From JBFGCA01 sp041567315 (lineage in GTDB: Bacteria; Acidobacteriota; Thermoanaerobaculia; Multivoradales; JAHEKO01): a stretch of DNA of 29,655 bases. This document shows, piece by piece, positions 7,573-16,025 of the stretch (positions are counted from its first letter, which is position 1; each line of letters opens with the position of its first letter). The position numbers and the translations under genes were made by a program. The notes beneath the pieces are model-generated. The model was given only the letters and a program-made list of their open reading frames with translations, searched no databases and was not told the DNA's origin. The DNA lies in NCBI GenBank assembly GCA_041567315.1, contig JBFGCA010000057.1, positions 1 to 29,655 of the forward strand. The letters run 5' to 3'.

Positions 7573-7758
7573 CAACCGATCGCCACCTACGCGCTGTGCG
7601 GCTTCTCCAACTTCTCCTCGATCGCCATCCAGATCGGGGGCATCGGCGGCATGGCCCCGGAGCGGAAGGGCGATCTCGCCCGGCTCGGCCTGCGGGCGAT
7701 GGTCGCCGGCTCGCTGGCCTGCTTCCAGACCGCGGCGCTGGCCGGCTTGCTGGCGTGA
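7573..7758 (+). pseudogene. C-terminal remnant of a CNT (NupC-type) nucleoside transporter
   Basis: The translated stretch begins PIATYALCGFSNFSSIAI and continues through GGIGGMAPERKGDLARLG to a stop at 7756-7758. This is the characteristic end of concentrative nucleoside transporters: the IATYALCGF(A/S)NFSSI helix, the APER(R/K)xDLARLGLRA motif and the last membrane helix. Family members have roughly 400 residues; only about 61 are present and nothing upstream in any frame resembles the rest. The reading frame of the fragment is intact to its natural stop. The minus-strand protease pair occupies the place where the missing part would lie, suggesting replacement by insertion or recombination. 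A chimeric assembly is an alternative. The permease starts 24 bases downstream. Confidence 0.75.
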
Positions 7759-7781
7759 GCCGTCCGGGGGACAATCCCGCC

Positions 7782-9122
7782 GTGGCCGACCCCGAGACCG
7801 CTCCGCCGCCCCCGGCGCTCTCCCCCGCCGGCAAGGCCCTCGGGCTGTGGACGCTGACCGCGCTGGTGGTCGGCAACATGATCGGCTCCGGGGTCTTCCT
7901 GCTGCCGGCCTCGCTGGCGCCCTTCGGCGGTGCCAGCCTGCTGGGCTGGCTGGTGACCACCGTCGGCTCGATGATGATCGGGCTGGTCTTCGCGCGGCTG
8001 GCGCGGCGGCTGCCGGCGGCGGGCGGCCCCTACGCCTACACCCGCGAGGCCTTCGGCGAGTTCGCCGGCTTCCTGGTCGGGTGGGGCTACTGGATCTCGT
8101 GCTGGTCGGCGGTGGCGGCGATCGCGGTGGCGATGGTGGGCTATCTGGGCGAGTTCGTCCCCGGGCTCGCCACCACTCCACCGCTGGCGGCGGGGGCGGC
8201 GGTGACGGCGATCGTCGTGCTGACCGCGGTCAACGTGCGTGGCGTCAAGGAGGCCGGTCTGGTCCAGCTGGTGACGACGATCCTCAAGATCCTGCCGCTG
8301 GTCGCCGTCGCCGTCTTCGGGCTGATGCGCTTCGAGGCCGCCCACTTCGAGCCCTTCAACCCGACCGGCAAGCCGCTGTGGGCGGCGGTCCAGGGCTGTC
8401 TGGCGCTCACCTTGTGGGCCTTCCTGGGTCTCGAGGCGGCGACGGTGCCGGCCGGCGAGGTCGAGGAGCCGCGCAAGACCATCCCGCGGGCGACGATCCT
8501 CGGTGTCGGGATCGCCGCCACGCTGTACGTAGCCTCCACCGTCGCGGTCATGGGGATGGTGCCCCGCGAGATTCTGGCCAACTCGACCGCGCCCTTCGCC
8601 ACCGCCGCGCAGGCGTTGTGGGGGCCGTGGGCCGGCAAGCTGGTCGCCGCCGGCGCCTTCGTCTCCTGCTTCGGGGCGCTCAACGGCTGGATCCTGGTGG
8701 CCAGCCAGGTGCCGATGGCGATCGCCCGCGACCGGCTCTTCCCGCCGTTCTTCGCGCGGCTGTCGGGCCGCGGCACGCCGGCCCTCGGGCTGATGCTCTC
8801 CAGCGGTCTGGCCTGCGTGCTGGTGATCGCCAACTTCACCAAGGCGCTGGTGGCCATGTTCACCGGCATGATCCTGCTCTCCACCCTGGCCTCGCTGATC
8901 CCCTTCGTCTTCTGCGCCATGGCCGACCTGATGCTGACCGTGCGGGCGCGGCAGGCGAAGGCGAGCGAGCCGCTCCGGGTCGGGGTGGCGATCGCCGTCC
9001 TCGCCTTCGTCTACGGAATGGTGGCGACCGCCGGCTCGGGCCAGGACACGGTCTTCTGGGGATTCCTGACCCTGCTCTGCGGCATTCCGTTCTACGTCCT
9101 CACCCGCTGGCGCAATCCCTGA
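7782..9122 (+). CDS. APC-superfamily amino acid permease / antiporter
   Basis: This 446-residue integral membrane protein has about 12 hydrophobic segments. The first helix carries the family signature GNMIGSGVFLLPASLAPFG, the unwound substrate-binding segment of APC transporters (GSG motif). The second-repeat helix LTLWAFLGLEAATVPAGEVE matches the usual W(A/S)F(x)G(x)E(x)A motif with acidic follow-up. It most resembles the basic amino acid/polyamine antiporter group (AdiC/ArcD/YjdE-like), but the substrate cannot be read from sequence. The GTG at 7782 is chosen because it sits ten bases after GGGGGA and precedes the first helix by a normal distance; the longer frame upstream reads through the transporter remnant in another frame. 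Confidence 0.88.
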   Translation: MADPETAPPPPALSPAGKALGLWTLTALVVGNMIGSGVFLLPASLAPFGGASLLGWLVTTVGSMMIGLVFARLARRLPAAGGPYAYTREAFGEFAGFLVGWGYWISCWSAVAAIAVAMVGYLGEFVPGLATTPPLAAGAAVTAIVVLTAVNVRGVKEAGLVQLVTTILKILPLVAVAVFGLMRFEAAHFEPFNPTGKPLWAAVQGCLALTLWAFLGLEAATVPAGEVEEPRKTIPRATILGVGIAATLYVASTVAVMGMVPREILANSTAPFATAAQALWGPWAGKLVAAGAFVSCFGALNGWILVASQVPMAIARDRLFPPFFARLSGRGTPALGLMLSSGLACVLVIANFTKALVAMFTGMILLSTLASLIPFVFCAMADLMLTVRARQAKASEPLRVGVAIAVLAFVYGMVATAGSGQDTVFWGFLTLLCGIPFYVLTRWRNP

Positions 9123-9140
9123 CCGACAGCCGAAAAGAAG

Positions 9141-9163
9141 GCCCCGTCATCGGGCTTCGGGGC
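9141..9163 (+). terminator. Possible terminator hairpin after the permease
   Basis: GCCCCG (9141-9146) and CGGGGC (9158-9163) form a 6-bp stem with an 11-base loop, 18 bases after the permease stop and before the promoter of the next gene. It is preceded by GAAAAGAA but lacks a following U-run, so it may be a weak or Rho-assisted terminator. Confidence 0.35.
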
Positions 9164-9188
9164 GGCGCCAGCGGTAGACGACCAGCCC

Positions 9189-9204
9189 TGGCACGCCGCG
9201 TGCT
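9189..9204 (+). promoter_or_regulatory. Sigma-54 type (-24/-12) promoter for the barrel protein
   Basis: TGGCACGCCGCGTGCT matches the sigma-54 consensus TGGCACRNNNNTTGCW at every specified position except one (G for the first T of TTGC), with exact spacing between the GG and GC elements. The predicted start point near 9215 leaves a short leader with GGAGG at 9227-9231 and ATG at 9240. An activator site was not recognised in the 66 bases between the permease stop and this site. Confidence 0.55.
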
Positions 9205-9239
9205 AACTGCGTTCGGCAGACAAAACGGAGGTTACGCAC

Positions 9240-9881
9240 ATGTCCAGCTCGATACGAACGTGGCTCGGTTGGATCGGACTGGTGATCGTGACGGCGCTGC
9301 TCGGCGGGGCCGGCCCGGCGGCGGCCGGCGACTCGCGCTGGTCGCTGACCGGCAAGGTCGGCCAGGCCAGCGTCGAACAGGACTTCGGGCCACCCGTCCT
9401 CGGCTGGCGGGTGGACGACGAGGACGCCTCGGCGGGTTTCGAGGTCGGCTACACGCTCCATCGCTTTTTCGGCCTGCGGGCCGGCTACCACGACCTCGGC
9501 GCCTACCCGGGTGAGCCCCGGCCCTGCCCGCCGGGCGAGGTCTGCCCGCTGCCGCTGAGCCTGATCCAGTCCGCGACCCGGTCCCAGATCGTCCCCACCT
9601 TCCCGGTCGAGTCCGAGTTCACCGGCTGGTCGCTGTCGGCGATCCCGCGGTGGCCGGTGACCGAGCGGGTCACGGTGTACGGCAAGCTGGGCGTGCTCGG
9701 CTGGCGCGGCACGCTGAGCCGGGCTTTCGACGGCCAAGAGGTCGAGGAGCCCTCCGACCGCGAGCTGCTCGCCGGCCTGGGCGCCGAGTACGTCTTCCCC
9801 AGGGGCTTCGGCGTCCTCGTGGAGTACGAGAGCTCCGACCTCCTCAACGCCGTCAGCGTCGGCGCCAGCTGGCACTTCTGA
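9240..9881 (+). CDS. Outer membrane beta-barrel protein (OmpA/OmpW-like size)
   Basis: This is 213 residues, with a signal peptide (hydrophobic 9-22, cleavage likely after GPAAAG near 30). The mature part alternates polar and hydrophobic residues in strands such as WSLTGKVGQASVEQDF, AGFEVGYTLHRFFGLRAGYH, VTVYGKLGVLGW and YVFPRGFGVLVEYES, and ends in SVGASWHF. The terminal Phe is the usual BAM-recognised barrel end. Length and pattern fit an eight-stranded barrel of the outer-membrane protein beta-barrel superfamily; ligand unknown. GGAGG lies eight bases before ATG. A sigma-54-like promoter upstream suggests activator-dependent expression. The loop near 95-115 has two Cys (PCPPGEVCPLP) that could form a disulfide. 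Confidence 0.8.
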   Translation: MSSSIRTWLGWIGLVIVTALLGGAGPAAAGDSRWSLTGKVGQASVEQDFGPPVLGWRVDDEDASAGFEVGYTLHRFFGLRAGYHDLGAYPGEPRPCPPGEVCPLPLSLIQSATRSQIVPTFPVESEFTGWSLSAIPRWPVTERVTVYGKLGVLGWRGTLSRAFDGQEVEEPSDRELLAGLGAEYVFPRGFGVLVEYESSDLLNAVSVGASWHF

Positions 9882-9882
9882 G

Positions 9883-9907
9883 GCGCCGGGCCTCGGCCTC
9901 CGGGCGC
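9883..9907. terminator. Possible bidirectional terminator between convergent genes
   Basis: Between the stop codons of two convergent genes, GCGCC (9883-9887) can pair with GGCGC (9903-9907), with additional GGCC/GGCC pairing possible inside. It has no U-run on either strand. The support is mainly position and symmetry. Confidence 0.25.
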
Positions 9908-9911
9908 GTCG

Positions 9912-11390
9912 CTACGGCACCGGGCTCGACCACGCCGAGGCGTCGCCGGACTCGAAGCCGTCGGCGAAGATGGGGGCGCCGAAGAGGACGACGCGGGCGA
10001 AGCCGGGCCCTTCCGAGCCCGGGGCGCCCAGCAGGACGTCGTCGAAGCCGTTGCCGTCGAGGTCGCCCGCGGCGCCGACGCCGCGGCCCAGGACGTCCAG
10101 ACCCTGATCGGGGTCGAAACCCGGGGCGTCGAAGATCGAATCCGCGTCGGCGGCGGGGATCACGCCGGCGAGCGGACCGTGGAACACGTAGGCGCGGCCG
10201 CGGCTGGCCGGCCCACCGAACTGGGCCCCCACGAGAACGTCGTCGAAGCCGTCGCCGTTGACGTCGCCGGCTCCGTCGAGAATGCCGAAGAGGTCGCCGG
10301 GAGGGGGCCCTGACTCTCCGGTCAGGATCGCGTCGGCCTGAGCGGAGTCGTGGGTGCCCGGAGCGAGCGGGCCGTAGAAGACGTAGGCCTTCCCGGGCCC
10401 GTTGAGAAAGAGCTGCCAGGCGCCCACCAACAGATCCTCGAAACCGTCGTTGTTGACGTCGCCGCCGCCGGCCATGTGACTGCCGAACGAGTCGTTGAGC
10501 TCCTCGCCGAGGATGGTGACGTCGGCCTCGGTGCTGAAGTGGTTGCCCGAGATCGGGCCGAAGAACACGAAGACGCTGCCGGCGGTGACGTCGCCGAGCG
10601 GGAAGTTGGGAGCGCCGACGGCCACGTCGTCGAAGCCGTCGTCGTTGAGATCGACCAGCGCCACCGATTCGCCCAGCTCTTCGAACCCTAGAGTTCCCGA
10701 GATGATGGCGTCGGCCTCGAGCGAGCTGAGCTCGCCGACGACCGGTCCGTAGAAGAGGTGCGCCGTGCCGCTGCCCGCCTGGCTGGCGCCGGCCAGCAGA
10801 TCGTCCACGCCGTCGTCGTCGACGTCGCCGACGGCGACCGACCGCCCCAGCTCGCTGAACTCGGTGCCGGTGATGGTGGCGTCGGCGTCGGACACCAGGA
10901 GGTCACCCTCCAACGGGGCGTAGAAGACCCAGACCTGGCCGTTGAGGATCTCGCCGCCGATGTCGGGTCCGCGAGCCCCGATGACCAGGTCGCTCAGACC
11001 GTCGTTGTTCAGATCGCCGCTGACGGGATTGCCCACCAGGTCGGCAAACTCGAGCCCGGTGATCGTCACCTCGGCCTCCTCGGCCTGCAGGTCCCCGTCG
11101 AACGGCCCGAAGAAGACGTAGACCCTGCCGGTGCTGGGATTCGTCCCGCTGACCGTCGGCCCGCTGATCACCAGGTCGGGGATCCCGTCGCCGTTGACGT
11201 CGCCGGCGGAAGCCACGTCGTTGCCGAAGTCGCCACAGAGGTTGGGCGCCGCGCACCCGGTGTCCTCGCCAAAGATGTCGAAGTGGGTCCGAGGTACGGG
11301 CTGCGCAGCCAGCGGCCCGCCGACTGCCAAGGGCAGGGCCAGGAGACTCACCAGCTTTGCGCGTCTGGAGCGAGCGCGAGCGCGGGACAT
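9912..11390 (-). CDS. Secreted seven-repeat FG-GAP (integrin alpha-type) beta-propeller protein
   Basis: This 492-residue protein has an N-terminal basic/hydrophobic signal (RRAKLVSLLALPLAVGG, cleavage near AAQP). It has seven FG-GAP repeats with the calcium-binding D-x-[ND]-x-[DN]-G core: DVNGDGIPDLVI, DLNNDGLSDLVI, DVDDDGVDDLLA, DLNDDGFDDVAV, DVNNDGFEDLLV, DVNGDGFDDVLV and DLDGNGFDDVLL. Seven repeats fit one closed propeller. Each blade continues with a YVFFGP/VFYGPL strand and an ADA.I.G segment, the pattern of integrin-alpha-like bacterial surface proteins. The last residues (FADGFESGDASAWSSPVP) match the tail of the protein at 306-1391. ATG at 11390 is preferred because it gives a normal signal peptide; an in-frame TTG at 11426 would add 12 basic residues and has a ribosome site placed too close. 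Confidence 0.85.
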   Translation of the reverse strand: MSRARARSRRAKLVSLLALPLAVGGPLAAQPVPRTHFDIFGEDTGCAAPNLCGDFGNDVASAGDVNGDGIPDLVISGPTVSGTNPSTGRVYVFFGPFDGDLQAEEAEVTITGLEFADLVGNPVSGDLNNDGLSDLVIGARGPDIGGEILNGQVWVFYAPLEGDLLVSDADATITGTEFSELGRSVAVGDVDDDGVDDLLAGASQAGSGTAHLFYGPVVGELSSLEADAIISGTLGFEELGESVALVDLNDDGFDDVAVGAPNFPLGDVTAGSVFVFFGPISGNHFSTEADVTILGEELNDSFGSHMAGGGDVNNDGFEDLLVGAWQLFLNGPGKAYVFYGPLAPGTHDSAQADAILTGESGPPPGDLFGILDGAGDVNGDGFDDVLVGAQFGGPASRGRAYVFHGPLAGVIPAADADSIFDAPGFDPDQGLDVLGRGVGAAGDLDGNGFDDVLLGAPGSEGPGFARVVLFGAPIFADGFESGDASAWSSPVP

Positions 11391-11558
11391 TCTTGGCTTC
11401 CGGGTGAACCTGCGAGGCCGTTTCAAGACCCCTCACGCTGCTGAGTCCCTCCTACGGCCCTGGAGGTTTAATTGACCCTACCCAGCCGTCCGCCGATCCC
11501 GGACAGAGTCGAGCGAACGACCGTGCTACTGTCGAAAGGTCGTCAAAAGGAGGCGCAA

Positions 11559-12104
11559 ATGACCTACTTTCGCTGGATCGCGGTGACCTCGCTCGCCCTG
11601 TTCGTCGTGCCCGCCGTGGGCTTCGGCGAGGAGGCGGCCGCCATGCCGCAGCCCACGGACGAGCACAAGGTGCTGGAGATGTTCGTCGGTAAGTGGGCGG
11701 GCAGCGGCGAGATGCAGTCCGGACCCTTCGGGCCCGGCGGCCCGGTGGCGTGGACCGAGGACTGCTCCTGGTTCGGAGAGGCCGGGTTCCACGTCGTCTG
11801 CAAATCACAGGGGACTGCCCCCATGGGTCCGATGCAGGGCCTCGGCATCATGGGCTACAACCCCGTCAAGCAGGTCTACACGCACTACGGTATCGACACC
11901 TACGGGTGGACGGGCATGTCCGAGGGCACCCGGAGCGGGGACAGCTGGACCTACCACAGCGAAGAAACGATGGAAGGCAAGACCTTCCACAGCCGCTTCA
12001 CGATGAAGATGGAGTCCCCTACCAAGATGGCGTTCAGCTGGGCGATGTCCGAGGACGGGGAGACCTGGACCGAGATGATGTCCGGGGAGAGCGAGAAGCA
12101 GTGA
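11559..12104 (+). CDS. Exported DUF1579 family protein
   Basis: This is 181 residues, with AAGGAGG five bases before the ATG and a signal peptide (WIAVTSLALFVVPAVGFG, cleavage near residue 22-27). The mature protein shows the DUF1579 pattern: EHKVLEMFVGKWAGSGEM, an acidic W-rich strand (AWTEDCSWF), GIMGYNPVKQVYTHYGID, GDSWTYHSEETMEGKTFHSR and a final MSEDGETWTEMMSG. The family is a calycin/lipocalin-like single domain with no settled biochemical role; it may bind a small hydrophobic ligand. It stands alone, between a divergent gene upstream and a convergent gene downstream. Confidence 0.85.
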   Translation: MTYFRWIAVTSLALFVVPAVGFGEEAAAMPQPTDEHKVLEMFVGKWAGSGEMQSGPFGPGGPVAWTEDCSWFGEAGFHVVCKSQGTAPMGPMQGLGIMGYNPVKQVYTHYGIDTYGWTGMSEGTRSGDSWTYHSEETMEGKTFHSRFTMKMESPTKMAFSWAMSEDGETWTEMMSGESEKQ

Positions 12105-12233
12105 CGTCGCCGCCGTAGGCGCGATCGCGGGAGTCCATGCGCGAGCCAGCCACCACCGGCGGCGGAGCGGGGCGATCGCCCGGGCCACCTGCCAGCGGCG
12201 GTGGAGGCGCCCGACCAGGCCGCCAGAGCTGAG

Positions 12234-14024
12234 TCAGAGGCTGGCGGCCGCTGCGGCGAGCGGTAGTCGAAACGCGGCCATCTCCTGGCCGTTGCGGACC
12301 AGCAGCACCTGGCCGACCAGAGCCGGCTGGCTCCAGGTCTTGCCCTCGATGGCCGAGAAGCGCGCCAGCTCGTTAAAGCCTTCGGCGGTGGCGGCGACCA
12401 GGGCGAGCTCGCCCTTCTCGGAGACGACGAGCAGCAGGTCCTGGTCGGGCAGGAGCAACAGCAGACCGTCGCCGTAGCGTCCGCCCTTCCACCTGCGCTG
12501 GCCGTCCTCCACGTCGATGCAGGTGAGGATCCGGCTGTCGAAGCCGAAGGCGTGGCCGTCGTGGACCACCAGGGAGCTGAAGGAGGGCCTCAGCCGCTCC
12601 GTGCTCCAGCGCTCTCGAACGGTCCACCCGCCGGGCTCGCGCGCCACCGCGATGCGGCGCACGCCCATCGGCATGGCCGCTTCGCTGATCATGCTGACCA
12701 GGAGGTCGCCGTCCGCGGTCGAAGCGGGCTGCAGGATGCCGATGCCCGGCCACGGGTGCTCCCAGAGCAGCGCGCCGTCGGCCAGCGCGAAACCGGTCGC
12801 GCCGGCGTTCCTCTGCAGCAGGATCTGCGGGGTTCCGTCGAGCGTCAGAAGCTGGGGGGAGCCGTAGCTGCCGCCGACGTCCGGGGCGGTCCAGCGCGCC
12901 ACACCGGTGGCGCCGTCGTAGGCGACGAGCGCCTCGGTGTAGGCGATCACGAGATCGCCGACCACCAGCGGCGAGCCCACGTAGCCCCAGATCGGCGGCT
13001 TGGCGCCGGCGTCGGGGCCCAGGTCGTGCGACCACACGACCGCGCCGCTCCGGGCGTCGAGCGCGTTGAGGATTCCGGTGGCGCCGAGGGCGTAGACGCG
13101 ACCGTCACCGAGAGCCGGCGTCGCCCGCGGACCGGCGCCCACGTACGGGTCGTAGTAACGGGCCGGGTCGCGGTGGAGCCACACCGGCTCGCCCGTCCTC
13201 ACCTCGTAGGCGGCGACGACCTCGTCCTCGCCGCGCTGCTCCTGGGTGTAGAGCAGGCCACCGCCCACCGCGAACGAGGAGGTGCCCGGGCCGACCGGCC
13301 GGCGCCACAGCTCGACCGGGGGCGAGCGGGACCAGTCGGTCGCCAGGCGCATGCCGGGGATGGCCGCGTTGCGATCGGGGCCACGAAAGCCGGGCCAGTC
13401 GGCCCCCGTCGTCAGGGCTGCCGTCGCCGGCGCCGCCGGGACACCGGGGGGCGCCATGGAGGCGTCGCCGTTGGCGGCCAGGAGCCGCTCCTCGGCGGTG
13501 GCCGACCAGCGCCAGGCGAACTCGGGGGCGCCGTCTCCCCTCAGTCCCTCGTTGCGGACCAGCGCCAGCGATCCGCAGGCGAGCAGGATGGCGACGACCA
13601 TTGCCGCCCACCGGGGCACGGCGGCCAGCCCGCGCCCGACCGCCACCGACCCGACGAGGGCGAGGCTGAGGAGCGGAATCCCGTAGATGTAGAACTGGAG
13701 CCCCACGTTCCCTTTGGCGACCGACTCGTGGAGGAGGTAGGGCGTCGCCACCAGCCCGACGATCATCACGGCGAGCGCGCCTAGACGCTCGGACCAGGGC
13801 GCCCGGCTGAAGAACATCCACCAGATCAGGACGAGCGGCCCGCAGGCCAGCGCGACCATGACCGAGTAGAGCTTCGCCGCCGGAAAGAGGACGGGAAGCA
13901 CGAAGAACGCCAGCCACTGCACGGCCACGATCGCCACCCCGGGCCACAGCCGCAGCGGTCGCCGTCGATTCGCGGCGCCGAGCTGCGCCTTTTTCATCCC
14001 CGGACTACCGTCTGCATCCGTCAT
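12234..14024 (-). CDS. Membrane-anchored PQQ-binding-like beta-propeller protein
   Basis: This 596-residue protein has an N-terminal membrane region of about five helices (about 27-47, 53-73, 82-99, 110-129, 140-157). A linker and an eight-bladed PQQ/BamB-like propeller (about 205-590) follow. The propeller opens with the conserved DWPGFRGPDRNA motif and carries repeated blade motifs such as AYEVRTGEPVW, ALDARSGAVVW, AYDGATGVARW and CIDVEDGQRRW. No quinoprotein dehydrogenase active site is evident, so it is more likely a binding or scaffold protein than an alcohol dehydrogenase. The start at 14024 lacks a well-spaced ribosome site; an ATG nine codons in (13997) is possible. It lies 120 bases after the Kef gene on the same strand and may share its transcript. 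Confidence 0.85.
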   Translation of the reverse strand: MTDADGSPGMKKAQLGAANRRRPLRLWPGVAIVAVQWLAFFVLPVLFPAAKLYSVMVALACGPLVLIWWMFFSRAPWSERLGALAVMIVGLVATPYLLHESVAKGNVGLQFYIYGIPLLSLALVGSVAVGRGLAAVPRWAAMVVAILLACGSLALVRNEGLRGDGAPEFAWRWSATAEERLLAANGDASMAPPGVPAAPATAALTTGADWPGFRGPDRNAAIPGMRLATDWSRSPPVELWRRPVGPGTSSFAVGGGLLYTQEQRGEDEVVAAYEVRTGEPVWLHRDPARYYDPYVGAGPRATPALGDGRVYALGATGILNALDARSGAVVWSHDLGPDAGAKPPIWGYVGSPLVVGDLVIAYTEALVAYDGATGVARWTAPDVGGSYGSPQLLTLDGTPQILLQRNAGATGFALADGALLWEHPWPGIGILQPASTADGDLLVSMISEAAMPMGVRRIAVAREPGGWTVRERWSTERLRPSFSSLVVHDGHAFGFDSRILTCIDVEDGQRRWKGGRYGDGLLLLLPDQDLLLVVSEKGELALVAATAEGFNELARFSAIEGKTWSQPALVGQVLLVRNGQEMAAFRLPLAAAAASL

Positions 14025-14144
14025 TCCCTTGGACGCGCTGGAGGCACGACTTCCTCATTCCTACGCCGCGAGGACCCGGGTTGTTTCGGTTCGCTGCCTA
14101 TCGTCGCCTCTGTGCCGCGGGGATATCTGTGTCGGAGAGAGCAA

Positions 14145-15869
14145 TCATGCCGCCTCGGCGGCTCGCGCGTCGCTGCCCGCCTCCAGCGCGCGCTCCTGGT
14201 GGCGCTGCATCCAGGCCTGGATTCTCTCGTCATCGATCGCTTGAGATCGCAGGACCGCGGCTGCGAGATCCAGCCCTCGCGGTAAGCTTCGATCCACCAC
14301 TGGGTGCATGCCGATGGCCTTGAACCGTGCTGCGTCCTCTGCATTGTCGACGGTGACGAAGCGGATCAGGTTGGGGTAGCGCTCCCGCATGATGGGCATC
14401 AGCGCCTTGGACAGCTCGTAGCGGACGAGGGTGACGACGATGGCCGCGCGCTCCGAGGTGGCGAACGTCTCCATCATGCGGAGATCGCCGAGGTCCCCGA
14501 AGGCCACCGGGTAGCCGTCCGCGCTGGCGGCCAGGAAGCGCTCGTAGTCCATCTCGATCGCCTCGTAGGGCACCTCGTGCGCTTCGAGCGCATCCGCGAC
14601 CGCGCGGCCGACGGCGTCCATGCCGAACACGAGCACGGGCGCCATCGTCGCCGCGACTGCTACCTCGCCGCCCGTATCCGAGGCCGCCGATCGTCGTCTG
14701 AGGGCGCGTGCCAGACGGTTGCCGAGAGCCGCGAGGCTCGGCGTCAACGCCAGGCTGGCGGCGACGCCGGTGATGACGACGCCGACCGCCTCCTCCCCGA
14801 GCGTCTCGCGCGCCATGGGCATGGCGAGGATCACGAAGACGAACTCGCTGCCCTGCGCCAGCAGAGAGCCGAGCTGCACGGAACCTGGTGCCGACCATCC
14901 GAACGTTCGCGCCGCGGCCGCCACGAGGATCGTCTTGACCAGCATGAGCCCGAGCACGAAGACCAGGATCTCGGCCCAGTGTGCCAGGAGGAGACGCCAG
15001 TCCAGCGACATCCCGACGGTGATGAAGAAGAAGGCGAGCAGCAGGTTGCGAAACGGCTTCGCTTCTGTCTGGATCACGTGCCGGTAGGGGGTGCCGGCGA
15101 TCATCATGCCGCCCAGGAACGCGCCGAGCGTCAGGGAGAGCTCCGCCGCGCCGGTGGCCGCAGCCGCGGCCAGGACGACCAGGAGCGCCATCGCGGTGAA
15201 GACCTCTTCGTTCCGGGTCCGCGAGAGGAGCTTGAACAGGGGCTGGATGGCGTAGCGTCCGATGAGGACCGCCGCGCCGAATGCGAGGGCTGCCTTCAGG
15301 ACAGCCAGGGAGACCTCGATCGCGAGGGTCGGGTCGGCGGGCGAGGCGCCTCCATGCTCCAGGGAGGCGGCGAGGACCAGGAGAAAGATGGCGCAGATGT
15401 CCTGGAAGATCAGGACGGCAGTCGCCGTGAGGCCGACCGGACAGTTCTGCTGCCGTCGCTCCGCGATGGTCTGCACCACGACGGCGGTCGACGAGAGGGC
15501 GAGCGCTCCTCCGACGACCACGGCGTACGCCGGCGCCACGCCGAGCGCCACGGCGAGCCCGCCGAAGACGAGCCCGCAGAGCATGATCTGGAGCGGGCCG
15601 AGCCCGAGGATGTCCCGGCGAGCTTCCCAGATTCTCGGCAGCGAGAAGTGGAGGCCGATGTCGAACAGCAGGAAGACGACGCCGAGCTCCGCCAGCAGAT
15701 GGGTCGTCCCGCTTTCGGCGACGACATCGAGCGCGTGCGGACCGATGGCCAGGCCCGCGGCGAGGTAGCCCACGATCGGGCTCAGCCGGAGCGGCCGCAC
15801 CACCGTGATCGCGAGCACGCAGAGCAGAAGGAGCAGGATGGCCGGCGTCAGCGCGTGAACCTCCTCCAT
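14145..15869 (-). CDS. CPA2-family (Kef-type) cation:proton antiporter with TrkA-N domain
   Basis: This is 574 residues. Residues 8-390 form the CPA2 membrane domain with about 12-13 helices. It includes LRLSPIVGYLAAGLAIGPHA, ELGVVFLLFDIGLHFS, ALSSTAVVVQTIAER and the conserved FQD in AVLIFQDICA (155-157). Residues 411-525 are a TrkA-N (RCK/KTN) nucleotide-binding domain. The dinucleotide loop reads VFGMDAVGRAVA, with Asp where the central Gly of GxGxxG is usual, while the acidic beta-2 residue (IEMD) is retained. By family it exchanges K+ or Na+ for H+, gated through the RCK domain. GGAGGA lies about eight bases before the ATG. Ion preference cannot be read from sequence. Confidence 0.88.
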   Translation of the reverse strand: MEEVHALTPAILLLLLCVLAITVVRPLRLSPIVGYLAAGLAIGPHALDVVAESGTTHLLAELGVVFLLFDIGLHFSLPRIWEARRDILGLGPLQIMLCGLVFGGLAVALGVAPAYAVVVGGALALSSTAVVVQTIAERRQQNCPVGLTATAVLIFQDICAIFLLVLAASLEHGGASPADPTLAIEVSLAVLKAALAFGAAVLIGRYAIQPLFKLLSRTRNEEVFTAMALLVVLAAAAATGAAELSLTLGAFLGGMMIAGTPYRHVIQTEAKPFRNLLLAFFFITVGMSLDWRLLLAHWAEILVFVLGLMLVKTILVAAAARTFGWSAPGSVQLGSLLAQGSEFVFVILAMPMARETLGEEAVGVVITGVAASLALTPSLAALGNRLARALRRRSAASDTGGEVAVAATMAPVLVFGMDAVGRAVADALEAHEVPYEAIEMDYERFLAASADGYPVAFGDLGDLRMMETFATSERAAIVVTLVRYELSKALMPIMRERYPNLIRFVTVDNAEDAARFKAIGMHPVVDRSLPRGLDLAAAVLRSQAIDDERIQAWMQRHQERALEAGSDARAAEAA

Positions 15870-16025
15870 GTTCCCTCTCCTCCGGGTAGATGATGTGCTC
15901 TTTGGTCTAGGGCCCGGGCGCTACTCTACCGGCCCGCGGCTCAGTCGGTTTGCGCCCGGTCGTCGTCCTGAAGGGCTTTCACAACCTCGGCCCAAGCCGG
16001 GAGGAGTCGCCTTTCTGCGGCTGGG

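Noticed and set aside
7389..7781. N-terminal extension of the amino acid permease
   Set aside because: In that frame the sequence is low-complexity, while another frame encodes the nucleoside transporter stump with its own stop; the permease has a ribosome site before the GTG at 7782.
9912..11390. Tandem DNA repeats in the FG-GAP gene as a possible CRISPR or VNTR
   Set aside because: The repeats are protein-level propeller blades of variable length and sequence; there are no uniform repeats or spacers. No CRISPR array was seen anywhere in the window.
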